This document shows positions 1-7,047 of a stretch of DNA of 16,276 nt, in pieces. Source of the stretch: Baffinella frigidus (taxonomy: Eukaryota; Cryptophyceae; Cryptomonadales; Baffinellaceae); contig MU646486.1 in assembly GCA_026770585.1 (NCBI GenBank), positions 153,625 through 169,900 of the forward strand. The letters are read 5' to 3'. How positions within the stretch are numbered: the stretch's first letter is position 1; every line of letters begins with the position of its first letter. The notes beneath the pieces are model-generated. The model saw nothing but the letters and a program-made list of their open reading frames with translations. It was not told the origin of the DNA and searched no databases. A program made the translations under genes and the position numbers.

Positions 1-32
<32 letters not shown>
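1..32. repeat. poly-G run of 32 bases
   Basis: The window opens with 32 consecutive G. It may be a real homopolymer or an assembly artefact at a contig end. The sequence cannot distinguish these. Confidence 0.9.
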
Positions 33-33
<1 letters not shown>

Positions 34-103
34 CACAAGGTTGCCTTACACAACGGTTTGCTTTTGCAAACCTCAACCACCAACACGCTTTTGCAACACC
101 CAC

Positions 104-258
104 CTGGTGCACACCAGCCTGCAGCCATACCAACACGGTCTGCAAAAGGCGTCAACATTGGGGACCTGTCAACTTCCGCATCAACTTTCGCATCAACTTT
201 CGCAGAATCAACTTACGGGGGTTGCATGCCGCGGCGCCTCGAAGGTCTTGGCGACGTC
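104..258 (-). other. candidate exon-intron-exon of an unidentified gene
   Basis: On the minus strand a block ending at 217 is followed by a consensus donor GTAAGT (211-216), a 77-bp stretch and the acceptor-like TTTTGCAG ending at 140. A 36-bp block (104-139) then ends CACCAG before GTGGGT, another good donor. The 77-bp stretch therefore has the form of a complete small intron. The flanking blocks could encode short peptides (VAKTFEAPRH upstream and TVLVWLQAGVHQ downstream in one frame), but I recognise no family. A second, more decayed version lies at 434-600. Either this is a real gene with short exons running off the left edge, or a splice-like repeat. The upstream limit near 258 is not fixed. 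Confidence 0.3.
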
Positions 259-433
259 AACGCCATTTTGCAAATCCACTTTCGCAAAAATGTCAACTTA
301 TAGGGGGCTGCATGCTGAGGGGCCCTGCAGGTCTTGACGAGACGTTGATGTGCTGCGGCACCCGGCAAGTTGACTTAAAAATGTCAACTTACTAGTAACA
401 CGCTGCCGTCTGCCCTTGACTTGCAAAACTCAC

Positions 434-605
434 GTGGTGCATCCCGGCCGGCAGCGCACACTACAACGATCCGCAAAAGGCGTCAACTTTGGGGGCCTGT
501 CAACTTTCTCAAGTCATTTCGCATCAACTTTCGCATATATGTCAATTTATGGGGGGGTTCGTGCCGCGGGGCCTCGCAGGTCTTGGCGACGACGTTGATG
601 TGCTG
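434..605 (-). pseudogene. decayed second copy of the exon-like block
   Basis: This block aligns with 104-258. The upstream part (minus, about 605 to 555) could encode HINVVAKTCEAPRH, similar to the VAKTFEAPRH block. The donor position has changed from GTAAGT to ATAAAT, and the acceptor at 471-474 reads GCGG instead of GCAG. The small downstream block (434-470) keeps a good donor, CAC|GTGAGT. A third copy of the upstream part lies around 314-358. Broken splice sites suggest pseudo-exons, but the parent gene is not identified. Confidence 0.3.
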
Positions 606-618
606 CGGCCGCCGGTGC

Positions 619-665
619 GCGAGACAGCATGTTGCCGCCTGCCCTTTGCTCGCGAAACTCGCCTG
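619..665. repeat. 47-bp direct repeat, copy 1
   Basis: This is identical to 796-842. It starts GCGAGACAGCATGTTG and ends AAACTCGCCTG. Related shorter fragments sit near 88-110, 415-436 and 728-748. On the minus strand each contains CAGGCGAGT or CACGTGAGT, resembling a splice donor. Confidence 0.9.
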
Positions 666-795
666 GTGTGTGGGGCGAGGGTGCCGCTCAAAAGACTGCA
701 GGGAAAGAAGAACATTTTCCCTTCCCGTTTTGCGCAAAACTCGCCTGTTTCGTAGGGTAAAACGGGATTTATTGGATGCGGAAATGGAACAACTG

Positions 796-842
796 GCGAG
801 ACAGCATGTTGCCGCCTGCCCTTTGCTCGCGAAACTCGCCTG
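796..842. repeat. 47-bp direct repeat, copy 2
   Basis: This is a perfect copy of 619-665, offset by 177 bp. Exact identity implies a recent duplication or gene conversion. No gene is supported in 620-865. Confidence 0.9.
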
Positions 843-865
843 ATTCGTGCGGCGAGACGGGATTA

Positions 866-1110
866 ATCCTCTTGCCGGTTTCATTTCATCAGTCATAAAT
901 GGAGGTTACCGGTATTCTGCTGAATTTCACCCCTGAATTTCATCGTTTTTGAAATCTGAAAGCGCAGATCCTCGAGATTTGGCCCTCAGCTCCAGAATCT
1001 GCTAAAAAAATCGAGCTGGCATGAAATCTTGAGATCTTTACTACAGGCCAAAGGTCGAATAAATGGCTCCAACTAAAGGTATTATTCTACTATAAAACCG
1101 GCAAGAGGAT
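866..1110. mobile_element. MITE-like element with 16-bp terminal inverted repeats
   Basis: ATCCTCTTGCCGGTTT at 866-881 is the exact reverse complement of 1095-1110. The 245-bp interval is AT-richer than its surroundings and has no coding capacity. TA occurs just outside the left end and at the right end, but the target duplication is not clear-cut. Confidence 0.6.
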
Positions 1111-1255
1111 AGGATACCAATAAGGTCGAAGAGTCGTGTTTCAGAAAAGCGTGGGCGGTGCTGCCCTTTTCCTGCAAAGCTCGCCGGAAATGGGGCAAAG
1201 GGGTGCGTCCCGGATCCCAACCATCAATCCCGGTCCAAGTTCGGGTTCACGAATT

Positions 1256-1394
1256 CTAGCTCTGCCTCATGCGGGTTGACCGACTATTCTCAAGTTGACA
1301 TGTTGGGTGTGCGGTACCAATCCGTCAACTTTGGCGCGAAAAAGAGCCCGGGCTCACCAAATTGGGGAGCCCAAATAGGCTGAGACAGAGTTAG
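1256..1394. mobile_element. CTAGCTCTGCCT-type MITE, copy 1
   Basis: A 139-bp element begins CTAGCTCTGCCTCA and ends with the near reverse complement TGAGACAGAGTTAG (two mismatches in 14). It is flanked on both sides by GAATT (1251-1255 and 1395-1399), a convincing 5-bp target duplication. The interior contains the palindrome GAGCCCGGGCTC and is shared with 1568-1668. Confidence 0.75.
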
Positions 1395-1567
1395 GAATTA
1401 GGGACGGTCCAAGGTCGCAGGACAGCTCTGGGAAATGAGTTTATTAAAAGGATTAAGAGGAACTATCCTTATCCGCTAAAGTGTGAACAGCTGAACTACA
1501 ATCACTTAGGAAGATGAGAGTAGCTCTCCGAAGTGAAGTGTTGTGGTGGTTGATTTCCCCCGGATTA

Positions 1568-1845
1568 CTAGCTCTGCCTCGCTGGGGTAGACGGCTTTTC
1601 TCAAGTTGACAGTCCGGATCTGCGGGTCAAATTCGTCAACTTTGGAGCGGAAAGAGCCCGGGCTCGCCAAATTTCATCTCCACAAAAGTATTAATTAATT
1701 GCTTTTGGCGCAACGAAATTTACTACACAAATGCTTTACTACTGCTTTTATGAGCAAATCGTGTAGTAATTTTCGTTGCCCAAAAGAAATCAATTAATAC
1801 TTCTATGGAGATTAAATCGGTGAGTCCAAATAGTCTCTCCGACGT
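1568..1845. mobile_element. CTAGCTCTGCCT-type MITE, interrupted copy
   Basis: It starts CTAGCTCTGCCTCGCTGG and follows copy 1 through TTCTCAAGTTGAC, the palindrome GAGCCCGGGCTC and GCCAAAT. It is then interrupted at 1673-1813 by another element. The homology resumes with CCAAATAG, and the right terminus is not recognisable. Confidence 0.55.
1673..1813. mobile_element. hairpin MITE nested in another MITE
   Basis: Two arms of about 52 bp (1676-1728 and 1761-1812) are near-perfect inverted repeats around a 32-bp spacer. The left arm ends ACGAAATTTACTACAC and the right begins GTGTAGTAATTTTCGT. AAAT lies on both sides (1669-1672 and 1814-1817). Copy 1 at 1256-1394 has no such insertion in the corresponding place, so it serves as an uninterrupted reference. 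Confidence 0.75.
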
Positions 1846-1886
1846 GAAGAGAGCGGCTGCCTAACCCCTAACCCCAAAACTAACTT

Positions 1887-2007
1887 CTAGCTCTGCCTGA
1901 CTTTTATTCTGGCTCGTCCTAGAGGCTCTCTATTCGCCCCTTTGTACTGGGTTTCTGCTCTTAAATACTCACAAGGACGCGCCAGAACAAAACTCAGGCA
2001 GAGCTAG
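1887..2007. mobile_element. CTAGCTCTGCCT-type MITE, copy 3
   Basis: A 121-bp element has inverted ends of about 28 bp with three mismatches; both ends read CTAGCTCTGCCTGA. AACTT flanks both sides (1882-1886 and 2008-2012). It shares termini but not interior with the copies at 1256 and 1568, as expected for one transposase mobilising different interiors. Confidence 0.75.
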
Positions 2008-2250
2008 AACTTACTACCATGGGAGGGTCGCACGGCGAGGCCCCCCCCAGGAAATAATCGGGGGGGTTGCCAATGGAGCACACTCTGCTTCACTTGAGAG
2101 GACTATGCTGGGAGGGAGGCGCACCGCCCGCGAGCACCCCTCTGTCCGGCACAGCCCCCCCTTGTAGATGGGCCCATGGGACGCCTCGCGATGTCTGGGG
2201 CAGAACCGCGCCGGCCCTGCGGGGCACACGACGCTCACTCGCGCGTTCCG

Positions 2251-2350
2251 GAACAAGACTGGAACAGCCTCGAACAGCCTGGAACAGTCTGGAGCATTCT
2301 AGAACAGCCTAGAACAGCCTGGAACAAGACTGGAACAGCCTGGAACAGCC
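2251..2350. repeat. 10-bp tandem repeat, GGAACAGCCT type
   Basis: There are ten units with exact 10-bp spacing, for example GGAACAGCCT, CGAACAGCCT, GGAACAGTCT and AGAACAGCCT, with GAACAAGACT variants at both ends. A 10-bp period gives three different reading-frame phases, so long frames crossing it are not evidence of a gene. Confidence 0.85.
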
Positions 2351-2950
2351 TGCCCCCTGCGTTGGACCGCCCGCCTCTGCGCTCCTGCTCTGGGCGGGTG
2401 AGCGTACCAGCCCCTCCGTTCTCCGCGTACTTTGACCGCCGATCGCAGCCTTCCGCGTGGCACCACGCGCGGCGATGCGGGGAAGTTGCTGTGGCTTTGG
2501 GTTTCGGCGGAGAGGCGGTCGTGCGAGAGAGAGCGGCGATGACTGCAACCACCATCCACCTCGATACCATCTGCCTGCTCGGGCGACGAGTGTAGCTCTG
2601 CGGCACCGGTTGACGACTGCAGACGTTCGCACGCGACCCGCTTCGTCGGGGAGCGCGATTTCTGGCCCCTGGCAGCGTGAACCAAGGAGGCTGGCCTCGT
2701 CCGCTCTGCACTGGATCCTCTAGAGATGGAGGATCTATCCTCTGGACTCACAGTACAGCGTCTGTGAGACGAGGGCGTCAGAGGGCTATGCGCAGGGGTG
2801 TCCTGGGCGAGAACAGCACTGCATCTCACAGCCACCACCCGCCATATTCTTCCCCTGCCAGCCAATCTTCCCCCTAATCTCTTTGCAGCCTGATCGGTAC
2901 CATCCACTTTTGACATATTTGCCGACTATTTGCCTTGAATCTTAAGTCAA
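2351..2950. other. no supported gene
   Basis: Overlapping frames exist on both strands (for example 2299-2916 minus), but they have low-complexity Arg/Ser/Pro composition expected of GC-rich non-coding DNA, and none resembles a known family. Cryptic short exons cannot be excluded in this genome. Confidence 0.5.
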
Positions 2951-3027
2951 CCGCGCCAACATTGGGGGAAACCTCTGCACACCCACCTCTCTCTCTTTCC
3001 TAAACCTTGCTGACTTCCGTACATTAC

Positions 3028-3380
3028 CTGAAGGACATTGGAAAGGACCTAAAGGACCTAAAGGAAACCTCAACATTTGTTGGTTTGACATCTGAGGTAT
3101 CCGTGGTTGGGGCTGGTATGAGCCTAACGATGGGATACCATATGGGCCTTCAGCCGACTTGCTGGTCCTGGTGTGCGTGCGAGCAAGATCCTCTGGATTA
3201 ACTCAGCGCCCGATGAGGATACCCTTTAGCCGGTTTCTGCCGCGATCCTCTGTACAGGGGGGCTTGATGTGATCCGAAAGGAAGCATGGCCTTTCTACAG
3301 AACCAGTTCCGGTGTCCGCCTATGTTGGGAGCTCGAAGAACCTAAAGGACCTAAAGGACTCCTCAAGAGTGAGGTGGGCT
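3028..3380. repeat. AAGGACCTAAAGG repeat blocks and dispersed module
   Basis: Short tandem AAGGACCTAAAGGACC runs occur near 3043-3064 and 3339-3358, with a degenerate relative near 8297-8313. Between them, 3252-3324 (CTTGATGTGATCCGAAAGGA onward) matches 9829-9899 closely, ending GTCCGCCTATG. I see no gene in 2950-3670. Confidence 0.6.
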
Positions 3381-3723
3381 GTGGCCTTCGATGTGAGTGT
3401 AAATAAAAGCACCAAAGCACCAAAAGTCAGACCTGGCGCTTTCGGGGGGGCGAAGTATCTGCCGTCGTTACTTCATCCGCGCCAATCTTCGGGGAGCATC
3501 CCTCGGAGACAGACTGAGCGGGGTAAAACATGGACCGATCATAGTATGGTAATGGCACGGGTTAGGCAATAACGGCCGAACCCTCTTTAATAAGTTCAGT
3601 AATCAGTAATCTACGAGCCCAAATTGAACTGGGACAGAGCTACATGTAGTGTAGGGTCCTGGGTCGTATCGCTTACAGGGCTTACTCGATTACAAGGTCA
3701 CACCAAAAAAAGAGGTGTGGTGG

Positions 3724-3747
3724 GCGGACGTTAAATTTAACGTCCGC
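3724..3747. repeat. 24-bp perfect palindrome in the left subterminal region
   Basis: The two halves are GCGGACGTTAAA and TTTAACGTCCGC. Related copies (GGACGTATTTAACGTCC and GGACGTTAAATAATCAACGT) lie at 4779-4846 near the other end of the element. Confidence 0.85.
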
Positions 3748-3866
3748 GGAAAAGGGGTGTGGTGTGGACATTAAATGTGACCTTAAATCCAGCAATGTTC
3801 GCGAAAAACGGGTGTGTGCTGACGTCAAATTCAAACAAGACACGTGATCAGCTCGGCTATCCTTTA

Positions 3867-4361
3867 CTAGACCCGTGCAACCTTCCTCTTCCTCTGAGCA
3901 AGGGGAACATCTTCCTCTGAATCCTCGCTCTCCTGCTCGCCCCCCTCCTCGCTCCCCTCCTCGCTCCCCTCCTTGCTCCACTCTTCACCACCGCCTTCCT
4001 CATCCAACAAGGGCTCGTCAGGGACTGGGAAGACCACGAGGCCTAAGAACTCCCTATCGTCCTCCGACTCGTCATCTGAGTAGTCCTCGAGAGGCCGAAC
4101 GGATCCATCCGAATCCCCCCCCTCTAATTCGAGGAGCTGCTGCTCATCGTTGCCAACCCAGGTTTCGTCCCACGCCTTGCTCGCAGCGAGAGCCTTCTTC
4201 TCCTCGCTCTCCCAGCCCAAGTCGGCGTTCGAGAACGAGAAGGTACATGTAGCCGGAACAGGTTGGTTGCGAGGGAAATGAGGGGGGGGGGTGAAGAGAG
4301 CTTCGGGGTGCTCGGATTCAGGGGAGCGGGGAACTCCGGTCCCGAGGCGGGTTTTGACCAT
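3867..4361 (-). CDS. acidic protein of unknown function within the 1.2-kb element
   Basis: A 164-residue frame starts from MVKTRLGTG; an in-frame ATG at 4433 would add 24 residues. The first half is Pro/Ser-rich without a recognisable fold. The C-terminal half is strongly acidic (SDDESEDDREF, then Ser/Glu/Gly repeats encoded by 12-bp DNA repeats near 3937-3975) and ends EDVPLAQRKRKVARV, a basic patch like a nuclear localisation signal. Acidic stretches followed by VPLA-like and basic motifs occur in N-terminal regions of some DNA transposases, including piggyBac-type proteins, but no catalytic domain follows and the terminus of the element lies 190 bp away. It could be the remaining first part of a transposase after internal deletion, or a chance frame in skewed sequence. 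Confidence 0.4.
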   Translation of the reverse strand: MVKTRLGTGVPRSPESEHPEALFTPPPHFPRNQPVPATCTFSFSNADLGWESEEKKALAASKAWDETWVGNDEQQLLELEGGDSDGSVRPLEDYSDDESEDDREFLGLVVFPVPDEPLLDEEGGGEEWSKEGSEEGSEEGGEQESEDSEEDVPLAQRKRKVARV

Positions 4362-4956
4362 GTGAATGACCACAATCGGGGCCCCGAGGGAGAATAAACT
4401 GTGAGCCTCGGTCGGACAGGTGATGAGCCTCAATGGTCGACTAATGAAGGTAAGTTCTCTCTCGCTCCTAAGCGGGGTCTCATGAACCCATGACGAGGGC
4501 AGAGGAGGGCGGGGAGCATAGGAGGCACGCTTTCTTAAGACACAGTTTGAAAGGCGGTGCCCGATGATTTTGGATTTGTTTTATTCGGGGTTGTACATAC
4601 ACTGTGTACATGATTTTTTTCAATTTGCACCACTCAGGAACCCAGTTTTTCCTGGGAAATGTTGACATTTTTTTCGATCCGAAAATTCGCCAGCTCTATT
4701 CTCCCGGGGGTTAAGCACTCCAAAAGCCAAAAAAAAAATCACTGCACTTAACGTCCACAGAAAAGGGGTGTGGTGGGCGGACGTATTTAACGTCCGCAGA
4801 AAAGGGGTGTGGTGTGCGGACGTTAAATAATCAACGTCCACATCTCAGTTTACGGTGTGTGCCCTTGTACTGTGTGACCTTGTGATCGAGTAAGCCCTGT
4901 AGGGGTTAACGAAACTACGCGTTCCTATTCGGATCGCAACCAACATGGCCATCATG

Positions 4957-5185
4957 TACCCCCTAAGTGGCCAGTAGGCGCATACAGGGGTGCATGTACC
5001 TCGCTCATAAGAACCCCCCCCCCCCTAGGTCCCTACAGTAGGCCTAGGGTCATATGGTTATCCTAGGGGGGTGGGCGTTTTTTATGAGCGAGGTACCCCT
5101 GTATGCCCTACCGTAGGGCCCTATGACCTGCCTAGGACAGGACCTCTTGCGGGTCAATTTTGACCGGCTGGCCACTGAAGGGATA
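4957..5185. mobile_element. TATCCCTTAAGTG-family MITE interrupted by a CAGGGG MITE
   Basis: The left part (TACCCCCTAAGTGGCCAG) and right part (CTGGCCACTGAAGGGATA) are the ends of the same family as 7878-7981 and 9918-10021. It is split at a TA by the element at 4985-5101. The intact relative at 9918 reads CTCATACGCCCTAC at the corresponding place. Confidence 0.7.
4985..5101. mobile_element. CAGGGG-family MITE, nested copy
   Basis: A 117-bp element is flanked by TA on both sides. The left end is CAGGGGTGCATGTACCTCGC and the right end is the reverse complement of CAGGGGTACCTCGCTCATAA. Inverted arms reach about 40 bp into the CCCCCCTAGG motif. There is no coding capacity. Confidence 0.85.
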
Positions 5186-5640
5186 GGACCTGAACGCAAA
5201 CAGAGAGAGAGACCTTCTGGCCTCGGACTTAAGATGTTCCCAATTCACTTGAGAGCGGACCGCTCTACATGTACATGTAGGGCCCCATGGTGGTCCTGGG
5301 GGGGCGCGTTCTTATGAGCGAGGTACCCATGTAGCCCACTGCCTCCGCGAGCAACAGTGCTGAGCAATCTCTCTAGGATCCTACGTGTACCACTGTAAAC
5401 GTGTGTTTCACGGGTGAGACAAGCTCCCCTGGACGGACAGACTGCTTCCGCTTCATTGGTCAATGAGAGACAGCAAGGTGCGTTTATTACTGATGAAACC
5501 CAACATGGCCACCATGTACACTGTATTCCCTTCCGTGAAGGCGTTGCAAGACGGTAGGCCTAATCGACAACGCGCTAAGCCAAGCAGGTGGCACTGTGCT
5601 CGGTCACTTGAGACACGGAGAGCAAGTTGGTTGGGAATCG
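5186..5640. other. no supported gene; one MITE end
   Basis: 5293-5331 is a right end of the CAGGGG family (TTCTTATGAGCGAGGTACC) without a clear left partner. CAACATGGCCAYCATGTAC occurs at 4942 and again at 5501. Nothing else here is recognisable. Confidence 0.6.
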
Positions 5641-5647
5641 CTTTATT
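5641..5647 (-). promoter_or_regulatory. AATAAAG motif downstream of H2B
   Basis: On the minus strand the context is GATCAATAAAGCG. H2A has GATCATAATAAAG at the equivalent place. It resembles a polyadenylation signal, although its use here is not shown. Confidence 0.45.
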
Positions 5648-5662
5648 GATCTCAGTACAGCA

Positions 5663-5683
5663 CCCGGGGAGTCGGACCCCGGG
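5663..5683 (-). promoter_or_regulatory. T-arm-like hairpin downstream of H2B
   Basis: A 7-bp stem CCCGGGG/CCCCGGG encloses the 7-nt loop TCCGACT, lying 22 nt past the H2B stem-loop. The H2A equivalent has loop TTCGACT. No matching acceptor, D or anticodon arms were found, so it is not a tRNA gene. Confidence 0.6.
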
Positions 5684-5705
5684 CAGGCGCCGCGCGTGCC
5701 GATAT

Positions 5706-5720
5706 GGTGTCCATGACACC
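5706..5720 (-). terminator. H2B mRNA 3' stem-loop
   Basis: GGTGTC-ATG-GACACC lies 37 nt after the H2B stop codon. The position and 6-bp stem match the histone 3' stem-loop, although this loop is 3 nt rather than the usual 4. The matching element after H2A is canonical in size. Confidence 0.65.
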
Positions 5721-5757
5721 GGTTGAGAGTCAGCGACTCAAAGCCCAAGCGGACTGC

Positions 5758-6138
5758 CTACGAGGAGGAGGTGTACTTGGTCACGGCCTTGGTGCCCTCG
5801 GACACGGCGTGCTTGGCGAGCTCTCCGGGGAGGACGAGGCGCACGGCGGTCTGGATCTCGCGGGACGTGAGGGTGCCCTTCTTGTTGTAGCGCACGAGCT
5901 TGCCGGCCTCGTTGGCGATCTTGTCGAAGATGTCGGTGATGAAAGAGTTCATGATCGACATGCCCTTGGTGGAGATGCCAGTGTCCGGGTGGACCTGCTT
6001 GAGCACCTTGTAGATGTAGATGGAGTAGGACTCGGTGCGCTTCTTCTTCCGCTTGCCGCCCTTCTCGCCCTTGGGGGCCTTGACCTTGGGGGCCTTCTTG
6101 GCCTTAGCCTTCTTCGCGGGCATGCCACCGAAACCCAT
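5758..6138 (-). CDS. H2B: histone H2B
   Basis: This is the core nucleosomal histone that pairs with H2A in the nucleus. The frame is 126 residues from the first ATG, or 121 from the second (6123), which gives the conventional start [11 protein letters not shown] Lys/Ala/Pro-rich tail is followed by a full histone fold: [20 protein letters not shown], then [36 protein letters not shown] and [17 protein letters not shown]. The Lys of AVTKYTSS, the usual C-terminal ubiquitination site, is present. It is intronless with strong GC bias at third positions. It is transcribed divergently from H2A across a 228-bp shared promoter and followed by a 3' stem-loop, so it is probably replication-dependent. 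The five codons before the conventional start (MGFGG) are identical in DNA to those before H2A. Confidence 0.97.
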   Translation of the reverse strand: MGFGGMPAKKAKAKKAPKVKAPKGEKGGKRKKKRTESYSIYIYKVLKQVHPDTGISTKGMSIMNSFITDIFDKIANEAGKLVRYNKKGTLTSREIQTAVRLVLPGELAKHAVSEGTKAVTKYTSSS

Positions 6139-6366
6139 CTTTGATGATGCGAGGGGGATGGGCGGAGGGGCGGGTGAAAAGGGCGAAGGAGGGGCAATGG
6201 CTCCAACGCCCTGTTTTCCGAAGAAAATCCCCGCGCAGTGAGGAGATTTCGGCCCGCCTTTTTTTTAGCGGGGGCTTTTGGAGCCATTCCTTCTTCGGAA
6301 AACTCTCCCCGCCCGTCCGCCCTTGAAAAGGCCGAGAGGGTCCATCGCCCCTCCCTCATCTTCAAC
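6139..6366. promoter_or_regulatory. divergent H2B-H2A promoter
   Basis: Two boxes occur once per gene, in opposite orientations: AATGGCTCCAA (6196-6206) with TTGGAGCCATT (6278-6288), and GTTTTCCGAAGAA (6213-6225) with TTCTTCGGAAAAC (6291-6303). Read toward each gene, the boxes have the same orientation but a different order. Between them a CCCGC/GCGGG pair flanks a T-rich run (6253-6274). No TATA box is evident. The repeated boxes are likely coordinating cis-elements; their factors are unknown. Confidence 0.7.
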
Positions 6367-6780
6367 ATGGGTTTCGGTGGCATGTCTGGCAAGGCCGGTA
6401 AGGGCGCGGCTGGCCGCGGCAAGTCCAAGGGCGGCAAGTCCGTGTCCCGCTCCAAGAAGGCTGGCCTCCAGTTCCCGGTCGGCCGTGTGCACCGCTACCT
6501 CAAGCAGGGCAAGTACGCGTCGCGCATCGGCGCGGGCGCCCCCGTGTACCTCGCGGCCGTGATGGAGTACCTCGCGGCTGAGGTCCTCGAGCTCGCCGGC
6601 AACGCCGCCCGCGACAACAAGAAGTCCCGCATCATCCCGCGCCACGTGCAGCTCGCGGTCCGCAACGACGAGGAGCTCAACAAGCTCCTCGGCGGCGTGA
6701 CCATCGCCGCGGGTGGTGTTCTCCCGAACATCCACTCCGTCCTTCTCCCGAAGAAGTCCAAGAAGGAGGCCAAGGCGTAA
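6367..6780 (+). CDS. H2A: histone H2A
   Basis: This is a core nucleosomal histone. The frame is 137 residues from the first ATG, or 132 from the second (6382), which gives the conventional MSGKAGKG start. Upstream in-frame codons back to 6238 are promoter sequence and not expected to be translated. The basic tail is followed by the diagnostic AGLQFPVGR, the fold segments [40 protein letters not shown] and [16 protein letters not shown], and the docking segment [15 protein letters not shown]. The tail ends SKKEAKA with no SQ motif, so it is canonical rather than an H2A.X-type variant, and it lacks H2A.Z features. It is intronless and GC-rich. A canonical histone stem-loop lies 49 nt past the stop, supporting S-phase expression without normal polyadenylation. 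Confidence 0.98.
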   Translation: MGFGGMSGKAGKGAAGRGKSKGGKSVSRSKKAGLQFPVGRVHRYLKQGKYASRIGAGAPVYLAAVMEYLAAEVLELAGNAARDNKKSRIIPRHVQLAVRNDEELNKLLGGVTIAAGGVLPNIHSVLLPKKSKKEAKA

Positions 6781-6828
6781 GCATCTCGCTTCGTTGCCAC
6801 TCTGCGGCGCTGCAACGCGCCCCGCACT

Positions 6829-6844
6829 GGTGTTTATCAACACC
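6829..6844 (+). terminator. H2A mRNA 3' stem-loop
   Basis: GGTGTT-TATC-AACACC is a 6-bp stem with a 4-nt loop, the same architecture as the metazoan GGCTCTTTTCAGAGCC element bound by SLBP. It is followed by ACAACA and lies 49 nt after the stop codon. Confidence 0.85.
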
Positions 6845-6876
6845 ACAACAGTAGGTCGGGCAGTAAGGTGCCTGTA

Positions 6877-6895
6877 GCGTGGTTCGACTCCACGC
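6877..6895 (+). promoter_or_regulatory. T-arm/B-box-like hairpin downstream of H2A
   Basis: A 6-bp stem GCGTGG/CCACGC encloses loop TTCGACT. GGTTCGACTCC within it fits the RNA polymerase III B-box consensus. It lies 32 nt past the stem-loop. No complete tRNA fold could be built around it. Confidence 0.6.
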
Positions 6896-6916
6896 GGCCT
6901 TGGCGAACGTGATCAT

Positions 6917-6923
6917 AATAAAG
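6917..6923 (+). promoter_or_regulatory. AATAAAG motif downstream of H2A
   Basis: The context is GATCATAATAAAG, matching GATCAATAAAG after H2B. It is the third part of the conserved 3' module. Confidence 0.45.
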
Positions 6924-7047
6924 AATGCGTGAGCAAAGCAACTGTCTCTCTCTCGTTGCCAACGCTTCCGTACCATGAAAGCATGTGTGCGTGCGCTGAC
7001 GCGCACGCAAGCTGCGCGTGCGCTTTAGCATGAGATGGGGATAGAGC

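Larger units (their letters stand above)
3676..4899. mobile_element. 1.2-kb TA-flanked inverted-repeat transposon
   Basis: The ends CAGGGCTTACTCGATTACAA (from 3676) and the reverse complement of 4873-4899 match over about 27 bp with one difference, and both are flanked by TA (3674-3675 and 4900-4901). Inside each end lie inverted copies of a subterminal unit, AAAAGGGGTGTGGTG plus GGACGTTAAAT, a layout typical of transposase-binding sites. The termini share CAGGG..T..CTCG with the 117-128-bp MITEs elsewhere in the window. The interior holds an acidic reading frame but no visible DDE-type transposase domain, so it looks non-autonomous. Confidence 0.7.

Noticed and set aside
2176-2916. 139-205-residue frames in 2176-2916
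   Set aside because: They cross a 10-bp tandem repeat, occur on both strands, and have composition expected of GC-rich non-coding DNA. No family is recognised.
3676-4899. piggyBac-type insertion (TTAA at 4905-4908)
   Set aside because: TTAA is present only on the right side. The two ends are instead flanked symmetrically by TA, and no transposase catalytic domain is seen.
6265-6846. 193-residue frame antisense to H2A, and similar frames antisense to H2B
   Set aside because: These are shadow frames caused by the strong GC bias at third codon positions of the histone genes.
6829-6902. tRNA gene suggested by GGTTCGACTCC downstream of H2A
   Set aside because: Only a T-arm-like hairpin is present. 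No 7-bp acceptor partner (AAGGCCG expected), D arm or anticodon arm is found upstream within tRNA length.
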